Positions 9,068 through 17,935 of a DNA stretch of 64,000 nt are shown here, one piece after another; the first letter of the stretch is position 1, and the number at the start of each line of letters is the position of its first letter. The notes below the pieces were generated by a model. It had not been told where the DNA came from and made no database searches. It saw only the letters and a list, made by a program, of their open reading frames with translations. Source of the DNA: Dehalococcoidia bacterium (GTDB lineage: Bacteria > Chloroflexota > Dehalococcoidia > Lucifugimonadales > Lucifugimonadaceae); the NCBI GenBank assembly GCA_014239735.1, contig JAAZYI010000014.1, positions 84,069-148,068 on the forward strand. Reading direction: 5' to 3'. A program made the translations under genes and the position numbers.

Positions 9068-9678
9068 AACCTAAAAACTATAAATTGAAAAGGCCTCTCG
9101 ACTTATTAATGATAATTGGCGGATTATTATTTCCTTTATTATGGCCTCTTTGGTTGATAGTTATATTCATAATCCCTCTATTAATTTGGATTGAAGATAG
9201 AGGCCCAATTTTTTATTCTCAAAATAGAATTGGTAAAAATAAAAAGATTTTTAAAGTTATTAAATTTAGAACTATGATACCTGAAGCGGAGAAGGTTTCT
9301 GGTGCAGTGTGGTCAACTAAAGATGATCCTAGAATAACTAAAATTGGGCACATACTTAGAAGAACAGCGCTAGACGAGATACCTCAATTACTTAATATAT
9401 TGAAAGGAGAAATGAGTTTCGTTGGTCCTAGGGCTGAGAGACCAGAACTTCATGAGAAATTCGCGAAAGAAATTCCTGATTTCGATAAAAGACTAGATGT
9501 GACCCCAGGACTTTCAGGATTAGCACAAATAAATGGTTCATATGATTTAGATCCTAAAGAGAAGTTAGTATTCGATATTAATTATTCTAAAGAAATGAGT
9601 TTATTTTTTGATATAAAAATAATTATAATTTCTGTATTTAATAGTATTGCAGCTAGATGGGATCAGCCAGATAAATAA
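9064..9678 (+). CDS. Polyprenyl-phosphate phosphoglycosyl transferase (initiating sugar transferase)
   Basis: Monotopic phosphoglycosyl transferase (Bac_transf, PglC/WecP/WcaJ catalytic core) that transfers a sugar phosphate to undecaprenyl phosphate and starts glycan assembly. The 204-residue chain has a KRPLDL start, a long hydrophobic re-entrant helix (about residues 15-45), KFRTM, the catalytic Asp-Glu pair in RRTALDEIPQ, MSFVGPRAERPE and PGLSGLAQINGS. It is the short form without the extra N-terminal membrane domain of WcaJ. The start is TTG, overlapping the previous stop, with an AGGAGG ribosome site at 9046-9051. It is the last gene of the plus-strand glycan operon. Confidence 0.92.
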   Translation: MKPKNYKLKRPLDLLMIIGGLLFPLLWPLWLIVIFIIPLLIWIEDRGPIFYSQNRIGKNKKIFKVIKFRTMIPEAEKVSGAVWSTKDDPRITKIGHILRRTALDEIPQLLNILKGEMSFVGPRAERPELHEKFAKEIPDFDKRLDVTPGLSGLAQINGSYDLDPKEKLVFDINYSKEMSLFFDIKIIIISVFNSIAARWDQPDK

Positions 9679-9685
9679 AATCATT

Positions 9686-12484
9686 CTATTCTGTCACATC
9701 AACTTTTATAATTTTTACTTCAAAATATATAGTTTCATTTGGAGGAATTAAGCCTTTAACTCCAACTGCTCCATATGCCATTTCTGGAGGGATGACCATT
9801 CGAGCTATACTGCCTTCTCCTAGACCCATCAATCCACTTTCAAAGCCTTGAATAGCCCTGCCTGAACCAGTTTTGAATGTCAAAGTAGGAATATCTACAA
9901 GATATGAACTATCAAATAAGCATCCATTGGACAACCATCCAGTGTAATCCAATGTTACTATTGCTCCTGGTGCAATTGGGAAAGCTCCCTTAGAAATCTC
10001 TTGTTTAATTCCAACTATAACTCCATTATCGAGCTCATTACTACGCAAGATATTCGAATCTTCAAAAGTAGGTTTATCAATAGGATATTCTTCATTTCTA
10101 CAATTTGTTTCCCATTCAGGAATTATTTCACCTTTTATTATCCCAAGACTTTGATCCCAGAAATTTTTCCATTGCTCAGGCATAATTTTTCTCCAATTTT
10201 CAATTAGAGGTTCCGCCGTAATGGGGTCATTCATTAGAAGAGCAGTTCTTATTTTAATTTCTAGAGTCTGAACTGAATTGGGAGATAACTCTTCTAACTT
10301 CTTTAGAATGCCTTTAACGATTTCTAAATTATTTGGATCATAGCTTGCCAGCCCTAAGTAGACACTTGAAGCTGCGAAATGAATATTGAAATGATTAGGT
10401 TCAACCTCAATTGCTTTGTTATATTCTTGCGAAATTAAATTTGTTAAAGCAGTATATTGTTCTGCAAAATTACCTGATTTTTCCGCTCCAGAAAGCATCT
10501 CTTCATAATCTCTCCCAATTATGTATAAGATTTCTTGCCTTCCATAATTGGATAAAGGTTCAAATGTATTAATATTATCTTGCACTTCAATTAATGATTT
10601 TGGAGACCCTAGAGGGGGAGTGATTTTTGCAGATTGAAATGGAGTAGCTACATAAGATCTTATAACGATTATGGTTAGGATAGGTAGAATTATTAATAAA
10701 CTTATAATAAAGCCATCTCTTGCAAATAATTGCTCTTTTGATTCTTTGCTTAAATCAATATCTAATTCATCTTTTTTTGTAAAACCTTGCTCTGATCTTA
10801 CTAGGAATGCAACCAGTAGCATTACCTGAAGAAATATTGGTAGTACTGAGAAATTAAACATTGAATATATAACATAAGAAATAAAGAAGGCTCCAAAAAG
10901 CATCCAGAAAATATTTTCTGGATGCTTTTTCAATGCTCTTTTTATAATTAGGTAGACAATGTATATCCATAATGATGCAATTGATATAAATCCAATAATT
11001 CCAGAAGTCGCCATTATATGCAGAATTCTATTATGAGCTCTATCAAAATGAGGAACATCGCCTGACCTACTTTCATCCACATATTTATAGTGAAGGATAG
11101 GAAAATTTTCAGGGCCTATTCCCAAAATTGGATATTCAGAAAAACCTTTTAATGCTGTGCCCCAAGAAAAACCTCGTTCGCCAACATCAAAACCAGAACG
11201 AAAAGGATAAGATATTCCAGATCCAAAATTTGATATGAATTTCATAGCCGAAGTACATTCTCTGAATGAACCTCTTTTTATCACCCAATAGTAAGTCAGT
11301 ATCTCATCTGAGCAAATCCTTGATTTCATTTCAGGTTTAGATATTTTTCCAATATCTACCATATGTTGCAATAGTTGCGCCATGGTCGGTTCATATTTTC
11401 CTGATGATATTTCTATATCATAATATTCTTGAACAAATGCAAGCTCAGGAATTCTAGAAATTACCTCATTGCTCGTCCTGTCGGCATTTATCGCTTTCCA
11501 ATTAGTTTTTTTTATAAAAACTTCTTCAGGAAAGTACTTGGAAAGCACTTCTAATCTTAAATCAAACCTTTGAGATTCTATTGTGCTAGTTATGAAATAG
11601 AAAGCAGGGATCGAAATAATCACTGAAATAATTGGAATTAGTGCGAATTTCCTAAATTTTTTATAAGTAATTGATATAATAATAGATATAAATAAGGTTG
11701 CTACTGCTATCCCAATTAATGTTGCCCTAGACCCTGAATTCAAAATCGTCCATATCGAAATAAGAGAGCCAATAGTAGCAATTATTACATAAGCCTTAGA
11801 TGAAGATTTAAGAGAAGTATATGTATTGATAATTGATGATCGATAATTTTTTTGAAATTCCCTATAAATCAGGGCTATTGAACTAAAAGCCACCATAGAC
11901 AAGTATGTCGCTAAGTATGATGGATTACCAATTGTAGATTCAACTCTCTCTCCTTGAGTGTATGATCCTTCAGGGTCTACCACTAGAGGGAATATATCTA
12001 AACCTCCTGCTCTAGGTATTACTAAGCCCAGAGATTCAAAAAATCCTAAAGTTGCGACTATTAATCCTACAAAAGTATTTATTTTCCATAAACTTATCCA
12101 AGACATTCTAGTTTTTAGCACAGAAGAAGCTACCAATATAAAAATGAGCCAATGGAAGTATTCAACAACCCCTTCCATTCTCTCCCAGTTGCCCCAAAAA
12201 CTATTTAAAGGGCTAGAATTAAATATTCCAGATAGGGCTTGAGTAAGTATAAAAAGCGAGAAAAGTAATACTAGGACGTTTTTTTCGGGCAAGTACTTGC
12301 TGTTAGCAGAAATAAGTATTAGCCACAAGCATGATATTGAATAAATAATTCCTCTAAACCATAGTGACTTTCCTACCACAAAAGGAAAAACTGTTTCAGG
12401 TGAAACCACTAATGGTGTAAATATAATTAGTGATAAGCCTAAAAAGATTAATTTGGGAAAATTTTTATTTATAAATATTCTCAT
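9686..12484 (-). CDS. O-antigen ligase/polymerase-like membrane protein fused to TPR-like region and FKBP domain
   Basis: A 932-residue protein in three parts. Residues 1 to about 620 are polytopic, about a dozen hydrophobic segments, with RVESTIGNPSYLA, GSRATLIG and DRAHNRILHIMATSGIIGF as in the Wzy_C/WaaL ligase family, and a large loop of roughly 110-150 residues between membrane segments. Residues about 650-800 are helical with TPR-like spacing. Residues 830-932 form an FKBP-type prolyl isomerase domain: DYTGWL, LFDSS, AIQGFESGL, IPPEMAYG and IPPNETIYFEV keep the usual active-site Tyr, Phe-Asp, Ile, Tyr and Phe. The frame is unbroken, so this is a real fusion. It probably joins or polymerises the lipid-linked glycan outside the membrane. 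The role of the isomerase domain is unknown. Confidence 0.85.
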   Translation of the reverse strand: MRIFINKNFPKLIFLGLSLIIFTPLVVSPETVFPFVVGKSLWFRGIIYSISCLWLILISANSKYLPEKNVLVLLFSLFILTQALSGIFNSSPLNSFWGNWERMEGVVEYFHWLIFILVASSVLKTRMSWISLWKINTFVGLIVATLGFFESLGLVIPRAGGLDIFPLVVDPEGSYTQGERVESTIGNPSYLATYLSMVAFSSIALIYREFQKNYRSSIINTYTSLKSSSKAYVIIATIGSLISIWTILNSGSRATLIGIAVATLFISIIISITYKKFRKFALIPIISVIISIPAFYFITSTIESQRFDLRLEVLSKYFPEEVFIKKTNWKAINADRTSNEVISRIPELAFVQEYYDIEISSGKYEPTMAQLLQHMVDIGKISKPEMKSRICSDEILTYYWVIKRGSFRECTSAMKFISNFGSGISYPFRSGFDVGERGFSWGTALKGFSEYPILGIGPENFPILHYKYVDESRSGDVPHFDRAHNRILHIMATSGIIGFISIASLWIYIVYLIIKRALKKHPENIFWMLFGAFFISYVIYSMFNFSVLPIFLQVMLLVAFLVRSEQGFTKKDELDIDLSKESKEQLFARDGFIISLLIILPILTIIVIRSYVATPFQSAKITPPLGSPKSLIEVQDNINTFEPLSNYGRQEILYIIGRDYEEMLSGAEKSGNFAEQYTALTNLISQEYNKAIEVEPNHFNIHFAASSVYLGLASYDPNNLEIVKGILKKLEELSPNSVQTLEIKIRTALLMNDPITAEPLIENWRKIMPEQWKNFWDQSLGIIKGEIIPEWETNCRNEEYPIDKPTFEDSNILRSNELDNGVIVGIKQEISKGAFPIAPGAIVTLDYTGWLSNGCLFDSSYLVDIPTLTFKTGSGRAIQGFESGLMGLGEGSIARMVIPPEMAYGAVGVKGLIPPNETIYFEVKIIKVDVTE

Positions 12485-13400
12485 TTTTTAGATGACTAAT
12501 TGTCTTATTAAGTCCTTCTAGCAATTTAGTTTTAGGTTTCCAATTAGATATTTTGGATGCTTTGGAATTATCTAATTCAATTCCAAATATATCTCCTTCC
12601 CTTGAATTACTCATAATTGGTTCATGTTGGTAGTCAATAATTTTCTTAAGGAGTCCAAATATTTCTATAGTTTTTGTTTTTTGCCCAGAACATAAATTAT
12701 AAGTACCAGTTATATTATTTCCTATAATTTTTTCAATAAAATCTACCACATCATCTATGAAAATATAGTCTCTATATTCATCTCCAGTACCAAAAATAGT
12801 GACAGGCTCATTGTCTAGCATCTTTTTTCCAAATATTGATACTACTCCTGCTTCTCCGAAAGGATTTTGCCCAGGACCAAAAACATTACTAGGCCTGATG
12901 ATTACAGAAGGGAGATTAAATTTACTTGAATAATAATTTAAATAATTTTCAAAGCTAGATTTTGAAATCCCATAAGGGCTTTGAGGATTTACAATATTAT
13001 CTTCGTTAAATTTTTTCCCAACCTCTTCTCCGTATATGGCACCTCCAGTTGAAAAAAACACAAATTGACTTAAGTTTAATTCAGTTGCAGATTTTAATAT
13101 GTTTAAGGATCCTCCAACATTTACGTCATTATCTAAAATAGGATCTTTTGAAGATATTGCTACGCTCGCTTGAGCAGCAAGATGTATAATTTTATTAGGA
13201 TTAACTTTCTGTAAATATTTTTGGATTTTATGTGACCTAATGTCCATTTTTTCATATTTAGCATCTAAGTTTATTTTCGGTTCTTCAATATCTAATACGT
13301 GTATTTCATTATTTTTATTTCTAGATAGCTTTGACACCAAAGCAGACCCAATGAAGCCTGATCCACCTGTAATTAGTATTTTATTTGCTGTATTTGTCAC
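12465..13400 (-). CDS. NAD-dependent sugar-nucleotide epimerase/dehydratase
   Basis: Extended SDR enzyme acting on a nucleotide sugar. ITGGSGFIGSAL (residues 9-20) is the NAD-binding loop, HLAAQASV follows, and the catalytic Tyr/Lys sit in SPYGISKSSFE. RPSNVFGPGQNP and DYIFIDDVVDF are typical of the GalE/UDP-glucose 4-epimerase and dTDP-glucose dehydratase group. It has 311 residues. The start is GTG at 13400, directly before the conserved first strand. It overlaps the start of the ligase-FKBP gene by 20 bases, so both are one transcript. It likely makes a donor sugar for the neighbouring transferases. Confidence 0.85.
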   Translation of the reverse strand: MTNTANKILITGGSGFIGSALVSKLSRNKNNEIHVLDIEEPKINLDAKYEKMDIRSHKIQKYLQKVNPNKIIHLAAQASVAISSKDPILDNDVNVGGSLNILKSATELNLSQFVFFSTGGAIYGEEVGKKFNEDNIVNPQSPYGISKSSFENYLNYYSSKFNLPSVIIRPSNVFGPGQNPFGEAGVVSIFGKKMLDNEPVTIFGTGDEYRDYIFIDDVVDFIEKIIGNNITGTYNLCSGQKTKTIEIFGLLKKIIDYQHEPIMSNSREGDIFGIELDNSKASKISNWKPKTKLLEGLNKTISHLKNENIYK

Positions 13401-13494
13401 TTTTTTGATTTTGTTGTCTATTGAAGCATATTGAAGGTTAATATAGAAATGATTTAAAGTATCAATAAATTAAAGAATAAACTAACTATACTAA

Positions 13495-14694
13495 ATGACA
13501 AATTTCAAGCAAATTAAAGATGGGACTATATCAACTCCAGAAGGCTTTAATGCCGATGGAATTTTCTGTGGTCTTAAATCAGCTGGAGAAGGAAAGTTAG
13601 ATTTGGGCATAATATTATCTGATAGTGATTGTAATTGGGCTGCTACTTATACGAAAAATAACATAAAAAGCGCATCAATTGATTATTGCAAAGAAATTAA
13701 AGGAAAAATTAGAGGCATTATTGTAAACAGTGGCTCAGCAAATTGTTGTGTTGGTGCTCAGGGATTAACTGATGCAAGAAAGATAGCTGCTTTAGCTAAA
13801 GAAAAATATGAATCAAAAGCACCTTTTCTAGTTTCTAGCACTGGAGTGATAGGCGTTGAGATACCAGTTGGTCTAATTAAGAAAGAGATTAATAATTTTA
13901 ATCCTTCTAAAGTTGGGGGTGAAAAGTTTTCTAGGGCGATTATAACAACTGATTCAAAAACAAAAAATATTTGCATTGAAGTAGAAACCTCTAAAGGTAA
14001 ATTTAAAGTTGGAGGAGTAGCAAAAGGAAGCGGAATGGTTCATCCAAAAATGGGAACTATGCTAGGTTATATTACTACTGATGCATCTGTTGATTCAAAG
14101 ATATTGACAGATGCCTTAAGAAAATCAATAGATGTTTCTTTTAACCAAATAGATATTGATGGAGATACCAGTACTAATGACACTGTTGTTATTATGGCCA
14201 ATGGTATATCAGGCCAAGAAATTGTGAATGAATCTGACAAGAAGATATTTTTTGAGGCAATAGAGTATGTAGCTAAGTTTTTAGCAAGATTAATTGCTGA
14301 GGATGGAGAAGGTATATCACATTTAATTACATCAGAGGTTGTCGGGGCGATAAATAATGAGGATGCCCTGAAAGTATCTAATGCTGTGGTTTCTTCTTCA
14401 TTAGTGAAAACTGCTGTATTCGGAAAAGATCCTAATTGGGGGAGGATAATGATGGCAATTGGTAATGCAGATGCAGAAATGAATAGAGATAAAATAAAGA
14501 TTTATATTAACGGGATACAAATTTCTGAAGAGGGAAAATCAATTTCATTTCATTACCAATCCGTTTTATCTGCACTGAATAATTTTAATGTTGATATAAA
14601 AATCGATTTAGGATTAGGAAAAGGAAGAGGAATTGCATGGGGCTCTGATTTAACAGAAGAATATGTCATATTTAATTCTGCTTACACTACATAA
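13495..14694 (+). CDS. argJ: Bifunctional glutamate N-acetyltransferase/ornithine acetyltransferase
   Basis: Transfers acetyl from N-acetylornithine to glutamate and can also use acetyl-CoA, feeding the cyclic arginine pathway. ArgJ is made as one chain that cuts itself before a catalytic threonine; here that is Thr188 in KGSGMVHPKMGTML. The residue before it is Gly instead of the common Ala. NSGSAN and SSTGVIG are the conserved loops near the oxyanion hole, and GKDPNWGRI lies in the second subunit. It has 399 residues, full length. First of the argJ-B-D-G-H operon. No argA is seen, as expected when ArgJ recycles acetyl groups. Confidence 0.95.
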   Translation: MTNFKQIKDGTISTPEGFNADGIFCGLKSAGEGKLDLGIILSDSDCNWAATYTKNNIKSASIDYCKEIKGKIRGIIVNSGSANCCVGAQGLTDARKIAALAKEKYESKAPFLVSSTGVIGVEIPVGLIKKEINNFNPSKVGGEKFSRAIITTDSKTKNICIEVETSKGKFKVGGVAKGSGMVHPKMGTMLGYITTDASVDSKILTDALRKSIDVSFNQIDIDGDTSTNDTVVIMANGISGQEIVNESDKKIFFEAIEYVAKFLARLIAEDGEGISHLITSEVVGAINNEDALKVSNAVVSSSLVKTAVFGKDPNWGRIMMAIGNADAEMNRDKIKIYINGIQISEEGKSISFHYQSVLSALNNFNVDIKIDLGLGKGRGIAWGSDLTEEYVIFNSAYTT

Positions 14695-14715
14695 TATACT
14701 TAAAACTAGGCACTT

Positions 14716-15504
14716 ATGAAAAAAATTAATGTTATAAAAATAGGCGGAAGTACTATAGAAGAGTGGGGGAAATCTTTAAATCAGATAAAAAAGATTGTAG
14801 ATTTAGGTGAATCTATATTATTAGTGCATGGTGGAGGTAAAACTGTAAGTGAGTGGAGCTCTAAACTAGGAATAAGGCCAGAATTCGTAAAAGGGTTGAG
14901 GAAAACAGACCCTCAAACATTAGAAGTTGCCTGTGCAATATTATCAGGCTTAGTAAATTCAAAATTAGTAGTTAAACTTGAAAGCATTGGAGTCAGCTCT
15001 ATTGGAATATCTGGAGTTTCAGGCAAGTTGTTGCTTTCTAAACCAAAAAGCAAAGATTTGGGGCTTGTTGGAGATGTAGAGAAGGTAAACCATGACATTT
15101 TATATAATCTAGTGAAAAGTAATTTTGTTCCTGTTATTTCACCACTCGGATATAACGACAAGAGTAGGGATATTGATTCTGAGGGTATATTAAATATAAA
15201 TGCTGACTCAGTTGCTTCCAAAATCGCCATTGAAACTAAGGCGAAAAAAGTAATATATCAGACTGATGTTGATGGAGTAATTGACCAAAATGGAAGAGTG
15301 ATACCAAAGATGACTCTCAGTCAATCTAAAGAATTGCTAAATTCAGGTATAATAACTGGTGGGATGATACCTAAACTGCAGTCGTGTATAGATGCCCTTG
15401 ATAGTGGTGTTGACCATGGTCATATAATAAATGCAAATGATGATTCGCTTATTAATTTGTTTAAGGGTAATAAAATAGGCACTCATATAATTAGAGAAAG
15501 TTAA
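14716..15504 (+). CDS. argB: Acetylglutamate kinase
   Basis: Phosphorylates N-acetylglutamate, second step of arginine synthesis. Amino-acid-kinase fold: KIGGST near residue 7 (ATP phosphate site), LVHGGGKTVSEW near 35-46, and the C-terminal GGMIPKLQSC (substrate and nucleotide site). It is 262 residues long. The N-terminal helix that arginine-inhibited hexameric NAGKs use for feedback is absent, so it resembles the arginine-insensitive type; that is inferred from length only. It starts 21 bases after argJ and is followed by argD eight bases later. Confidence 0.92.
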   Translation: MKKINVIKIGGSTIEEWGKSLNQIKKIVDLGESILLVHGGGKTVSEWSSKLGIRPEFVKGLRKTDPQTLEVACAILSGLVNSKLVVKLESIGVSSIGISGVSGKLLLSKPKSKDLGLVGDVEKVNHDILYNLVKSNFVPVISPLGYNDKSRDIDSEGILNINADSVASKIAIETKAKKVIYQTDVDGVIDQNGRVIPKMTLSQSKELLNSGIITGGMIPKLQSCIDALDSGVDHGHIINANDDSLINLFKGNKIGTHIIRES

Positions 15505-15512
15505 GGAAAATA

Positions 15513-16706
15513 ATGACAACAACTGATTGGAAAAAACTAGAATCAACTTATTACATGCAAGTTGTTAATAGATTGCCGCTTGTGCTTGTTAAAGGAAAAG
15601 GTACTATTGTTTGGGATGAAGAAGGAAAAAAATATTTGGATTTCACATCTGGTTGGGCTGTAGTAAATTTAGGTCACTCTCATCCAGCTGTTTCTAATGC
15701 TATTAAATACCAAGTTGATAATATTATGCAAATGACCAATCTTTATTACACAATTCCTCAACTTAAGTTAGCAAAATTACTAATTGATAACTCTTGTTTT
15801 GATAGAGTTTTCTTCTCTAATAGTGGAGCCGAAGCAAATGAAGGAGCATCCAAATTAGCAAGAAAATGGGGCAAGGAAAAACTTGACGGAGCATATGAGA
15901 TAATTACTATGGATAATTCATTTCATGGCAGGACATTGGCTATGATGGCTGCAACTGGCCAAAAAGAATATCAAGAAAAATGGCAACCACTACCAGATGG
16001 TTTTGTAAATGTTGAGTATAACAATTTTGAAGCTTTAAAAAAGGCAACTAAGAAGAATACTTGTGCTGTTTTATTAGAAGTTGTTCAAGGAGAAGGTGGA
16101 GTAAATGTGCCTGATCATAGTTATTTAATAGATGTTCAAGAATGGTGTCATCAAAATAATATTTTATTCATGGTTGATGAAGTTCAAACAGGAATGGGGA
16201 GACTTGGTACTTTATTCGGATATCAAAAATTTGGATTAGATCCTGATGTAATGGTCTTAGGTAAGGCGCTTGGGGCTGGAACTCCTTTGGGTGCATTTTT
16301 ATGTAAAGAAAGGTTTTCTGTATTAGAACCTGGTGATCATGGAAGCACATTTGGAGGAAATGCATTAACTACTGCTGCAGGATGGGCTGGACTTAAATAT
16401 ATAATTGATACAGATATTCCATCAGAATGTTCCGATGCCGGAAAATATCTTAAATCAATGCTGGATGGATTAGCATCTAGACATAGTAATGTAGTAGAAA
16501 TAAGAGGTTACGGGCTATTAATTGGTCTCGAAATATCAAAAAATAAAGCTCCTGAAGTGATGAAACTGTGCTTAGAAAAAGGACTCTTAATTAATGCTGT
16601 GAGGCCTAATACATTAAGACTATTTCCTCCTTTGAATGTAACAGAGGGAGATATAAACAAGGCTGTAGCAATACTTGAAGAAGCTTTTGTTGAATTGAAA
16701 ATATAA
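15513..16706 (+). CDS. argD: Acetylornithine aminotransferase
   Basis: PLP-dependent class III aminotransferase converting N-acetylglutamate semialdehyde to N-acetylornithine. SNSGAEANE (residues 102-110) binds the cofactor phosphate, FMVDEVQTGMGR (219-230) carries the conserved Asp, and Lys251 in VLGKALGAG is the Schiff-base lysine. FGGNALTTAA is also conserved. The length of 397 residues is normal. It starts at ATG 15513 with an AAGGA ribosome site. Position inside argJBDGH supports the acetylornithine activity over other omega-aminotransferases. Confidence 0.93.
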   Translation: MTTTDWKKLESTYYMQVVNRLPLVLVKGKGTIVWDEEGKKYLDFTSGWAVVNLGHSHPAVSNAIKYQVDNIMQMTNLYYTIPQLKLAKLLIDNSCFDRVFFSNSGAEANEGASKLARKWGKEKLDGAYEIITMDNSFHGRTLAMMAATGQKEYQEKWQPLPDGFVNVEYNNFEALKKATKKNTCAVLLEVVQGEGGVNVPDHSYLIDVQEWCHQNNILFMVDEVQTGMGRLGTLFGYQKFGLDPDVMVLGKALGAGTPLGAFLCKERFSVLEPGDHGSTFGGNALTTAAGWAGLKYIIDTDIPSECSDAGKYLKSMLDGLASRHSNVVEIRGYGLLIGLEISKNKAPEVMKLCLEKGLLINAVRPNTLRLFPPLNVTEGDINKAVAILEEAFVELKI

Positions 16707-16712
16707 GGGGTT

Positions 16713-17933
16713 ATGGGAATGAAAAAAGATATAGCTATTCTTGCATTCAGCGGAGGCCTTGACTCTACAATATCTGTAGATTGGATAAAAAAAAATTATG
16801 GTTATGATGTTATAACTTTAACTGTTGATCTTGGAGGTGGGCAATTTTCTCCAGATTTAGAAAAAAGAGCAAAGAAGGCAGGGGCATCTGATTGCCTTAT
16901 TTGGGATGTAAAAGAAGAATTTGCAAAAGATTTTATTCTTCCAAGTTTGATGGCAGGAGCAATCTATGAAAATGAATACCTATTAGCCACTTCGATTGGC
17001 AGACCACTCATGGCAAAGAAGTTGGTAGAGGCCGCAATAGAATATGGAGCTAAAGCAGTAGCTCATGGTTGCACGGGAAAAGGGAATGATCAGGTTAGAT
17101 TTGATACAGCCATCAAAACTCTTTCTTCCGATTCTCCATTAGAGATAATAGCTCCAGCAAGAGAAGCCTCTCTAACAAGAGACCAAGAGAAAGAATATGC
17201 TAAAAAACTTGGTATTAAATTACCTGGAGTAGACGAAAGAGTGTATTCAATTGATAGGAATTTATGGGGACTTGCAATAGAAGGTGAAGATTTAGAAGAT
17301 CCATGGATAGAGCCACCTGAAGATGCATATTTGATAACCTCTTCCTTAGAAGATTCGCCCCAAGAACCAAAATATATAGAAATATCATTTAACAAAGGTG
17401 CTCCTGTTAAGTTAAATGGCAAGGAATTAGGTTTGGTAAATTTGATTGAAGATCTTAATGATATAGCTGGATTGTGTGGAGTAGGCAGGACAGTCCATGT
17501 GGAGAATAGATTAGTAGGCATTAAATCTAGAGAAACATATGAAGCACCCGCAGCAACCGTGCTATATAAATCTTTGCAATCTTTAGAAAAATTAAATTTG
17601 AGTAGAGATCAGCAGAGAATGAAAAGCATGATTTCTACTACATATTCAGATTTAGTTTATGATGGGAGGTGGTATTCAGGTTTAAGAGAAAATCTAGATG
17701 CTTATTGTAAAAGCTCTTCTAGATATTTGACAGGCGATGTGCGCATAAAACTTTTCAAATCAAATTGTGAAGTGGTGGGCGCGAGATCTCCTTATTCCCT
17801 TTACTCTTTTGATCTTGCTACTTATTCTTCAGAAGATAAATTTGACCATAATTCAGCAGTTGGTTTTATAGATATTTATAGTTTGCCATCTAGAATACAG
17901 AGAAAACAACAGATTCATGATGAGATGGGATAA
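16713..17933 (+). CDS. argG: Argininosuccinate synthase
   Basis: Joins citrulline and aspartate with ATP to give argininosuccinate. The ATP-pyrophosphatase loop FSGGLDST is at residues 12-19, ATSIGRPLMAKK binds citrulline, and AHGCTGKGNDQVRF binds aspartate. It has 406 residues. Two in-frame ATGs lie six bases apart; the AAGGGG at 16705-16710 is better placed for the second one (16719), which would remove two residues. It sits between argD and argH. Carbamoyl phosphate and ornithine carbamoyltransferase genes are not in the window. Confidence 0.95.
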   Translation: MGMKKDIAILAFSGGLDSTISVDWIKKNYGYDVITLTVDLGGGQFSPDLEKRAKKAGASDCLIWDVKEEFAKDFILPSLMAGAIYENEYLLATSIGRPLMAKKLVEAAIEYGAKAVAHGCTGKGNDQVRFDTAIKTLSSDSPLEIIAPAREASLTRDQEKEYAKKLGIKLPGVDERVYSIDRNLWGLAIEGEDLEDPWIEPPEDAYLITSSLEDSPQEPKYIEISFNKGAPVKLNGKELGLVNLIEDLNDIAGLCGVGRTVHVENRLVGIKSRETYEAPAATVLYKSLQSLEKLNLSRDQQRMKSMISTTYSDLVYDGRWYSGLRENLDAYCKSSSRYLTGDVRIKLFKSNCEVVGARSPYSLYSFDLATYSSEDKFDHNSAVGFIDIYSLPSRIQRKQQIHDEMG

Positions 17934-17935
17934 AT

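Noticed and set aside
13487..13492. TATACT just before argJ as a -10 element
   Set aside because: It ends two bases before the ATG, too close to give an mRNA that includes the start codon.
17090..17521. 143-codon minus-strand open frame inside argG
   Set aside because: Fully antisense to a conserved gene with no start context or recognisable motif.
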